A DNA stretch of 64,000 nt from Pricia mediterranea (GTDB lineage Bacteria > Bacteroidota > Bacteroidia > Flavobacteriales > Flavobacteriaceae): the NCBI RefSeq assembly GCF_032248455.1, contig NZ_JAVTTP010000001.1:434001-498000 (forward strand), read 5' to 3'. Under the pieces are notes generated by a model that saw only the letters and a program-made list of their open reading frames with translations, ran no database searches and was not told where the DNA came from. Below are positions 63,866-64,000 of the stretch, piece by piece. Positions within the stretch are counted from its first letter, which is position 1; each line of letters opens with the position of its first letter. The translations under genes were made by a program, and so were the position numbers.

Positions 63866-64000
63866 ATGAAAAATTCAGCTATGTTTTGGGTGGTGTCCAC
63901 CACGCTAGTCCTAATTACCGTAACGATTATGTCCACCATGAACTTCGCGTTCAACTGGGTATTCTATGTTACCGTGGTCGGGCAGGCGATGGTCGTATTT
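63866..64000 (+). CDS. membrane protein, partial (runs off the window)
   Basis: Forty-five codons are visible from ATG 63866: MKNSAMFWVVSTTLVLITVT, then IMSTMNFAFNWVFYVTVVG. Two hydrophobic helices separated by a short turn; no family can be named from this much. Its leader is the second copy of the 17-codon ORF plus hairpin element, so it is probably regulated like tldD. Confidence 0.6.
   Translation, partial: MKNSAMFWVVSTTLVLITVTIMSTMNFAFNWVFYVTVVGQAMVVF

Overview
The window comes from a member of the Bacteroidota, most likely a marine-type Flavobacteriaceae. The evidence is the promoter grammar (a -7 box TAnnTTTG, for example at rpsA with TTG 20 nt upstream), families typical of the phylum (DUF4870, DUF4159, BatA-N, 617-aa ribosomal protein S1 with an acidic N-terminus, 667-aa flavoprotein SdhA) and moderate GC. 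No tRNA, rRNA or CRISPR array was seen. The genus cannot be given from this sequence alone.

Layout. 1-2.7 kb: end of dnaN, a DUF4870 membrane protein, and mnmE, whose frame breaks at a run of eight Gs. 2.66-6.55 kb: an accessory patch at the 3' end of mnmE. A 17-bp copy of the mnmE terminus recurs 1.1 kb downstream and brackets a ParD/ParE module. Next to it lies a 753-aa TIR / four 72-residue repeats / transmembrane / DUF1566 protein, flanked by pieces of a HigA-type antitoxin. 6.6-7.8 kb: an ATP-grasp enzyme. 8.0-19.4 kb: a long leftward cluster, tldD-tldE-DUF4159-moxR-DUF58-BatA-N-DUF4175-like-GATase-like. 19.8-26.6 kb: rpsA, a Kbp/LysM protein, lon-cmk and a CBS protein.

26.6-60.4 kb is dominated by stress and low-energy metabolism: a hybrid histidine kinase, phosphofructokinase, five universal stress proteins, pckA-sdhA-sdhB, arsR and arsM, an OmpR-independent set of membrane/envelope genes (MgtC, PAP2, SYLF, YihY), an AraC regulator, katE, pta, ackA and a baeRF-family protein. 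60.5-64 kb: an SLC13/RCK permease, a DmpA-type peptidase and the start of a small membrane protein.

Two hidden regulatory layers stand out. (1) Nine palindromes of the form TGA-N6-TCA (the half-site geometry of CRP/FNR regulators) lie upstream of a CBS gene, pfk, all five usp genes, pckA(-sdhAB) and the baeRF gene. In eight of nine cases exactly 23 nt separate the palindrome from a TAnnTTTG-like -7 box on the gene's own strand; in the ninth it is 22. This places the site near -41.5, a class II activator position, and suggests a previously unlisted regulon, probably responding to low oxygen or energy. (2) Upstream of tldD and, 44 kb away, upstream of the last gene, the same ~130-bp leader occurs: a 17-codon ORF (MKRALTNFKNFFRKGNV / MKQALKNFKNFFKKGNV), a 23-nt GC hairpin, an AT-rich spacer and an identical GATTTAAACGCATG at the start codon. 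This looks like a conserved leader-peptide or RNA regulator family.
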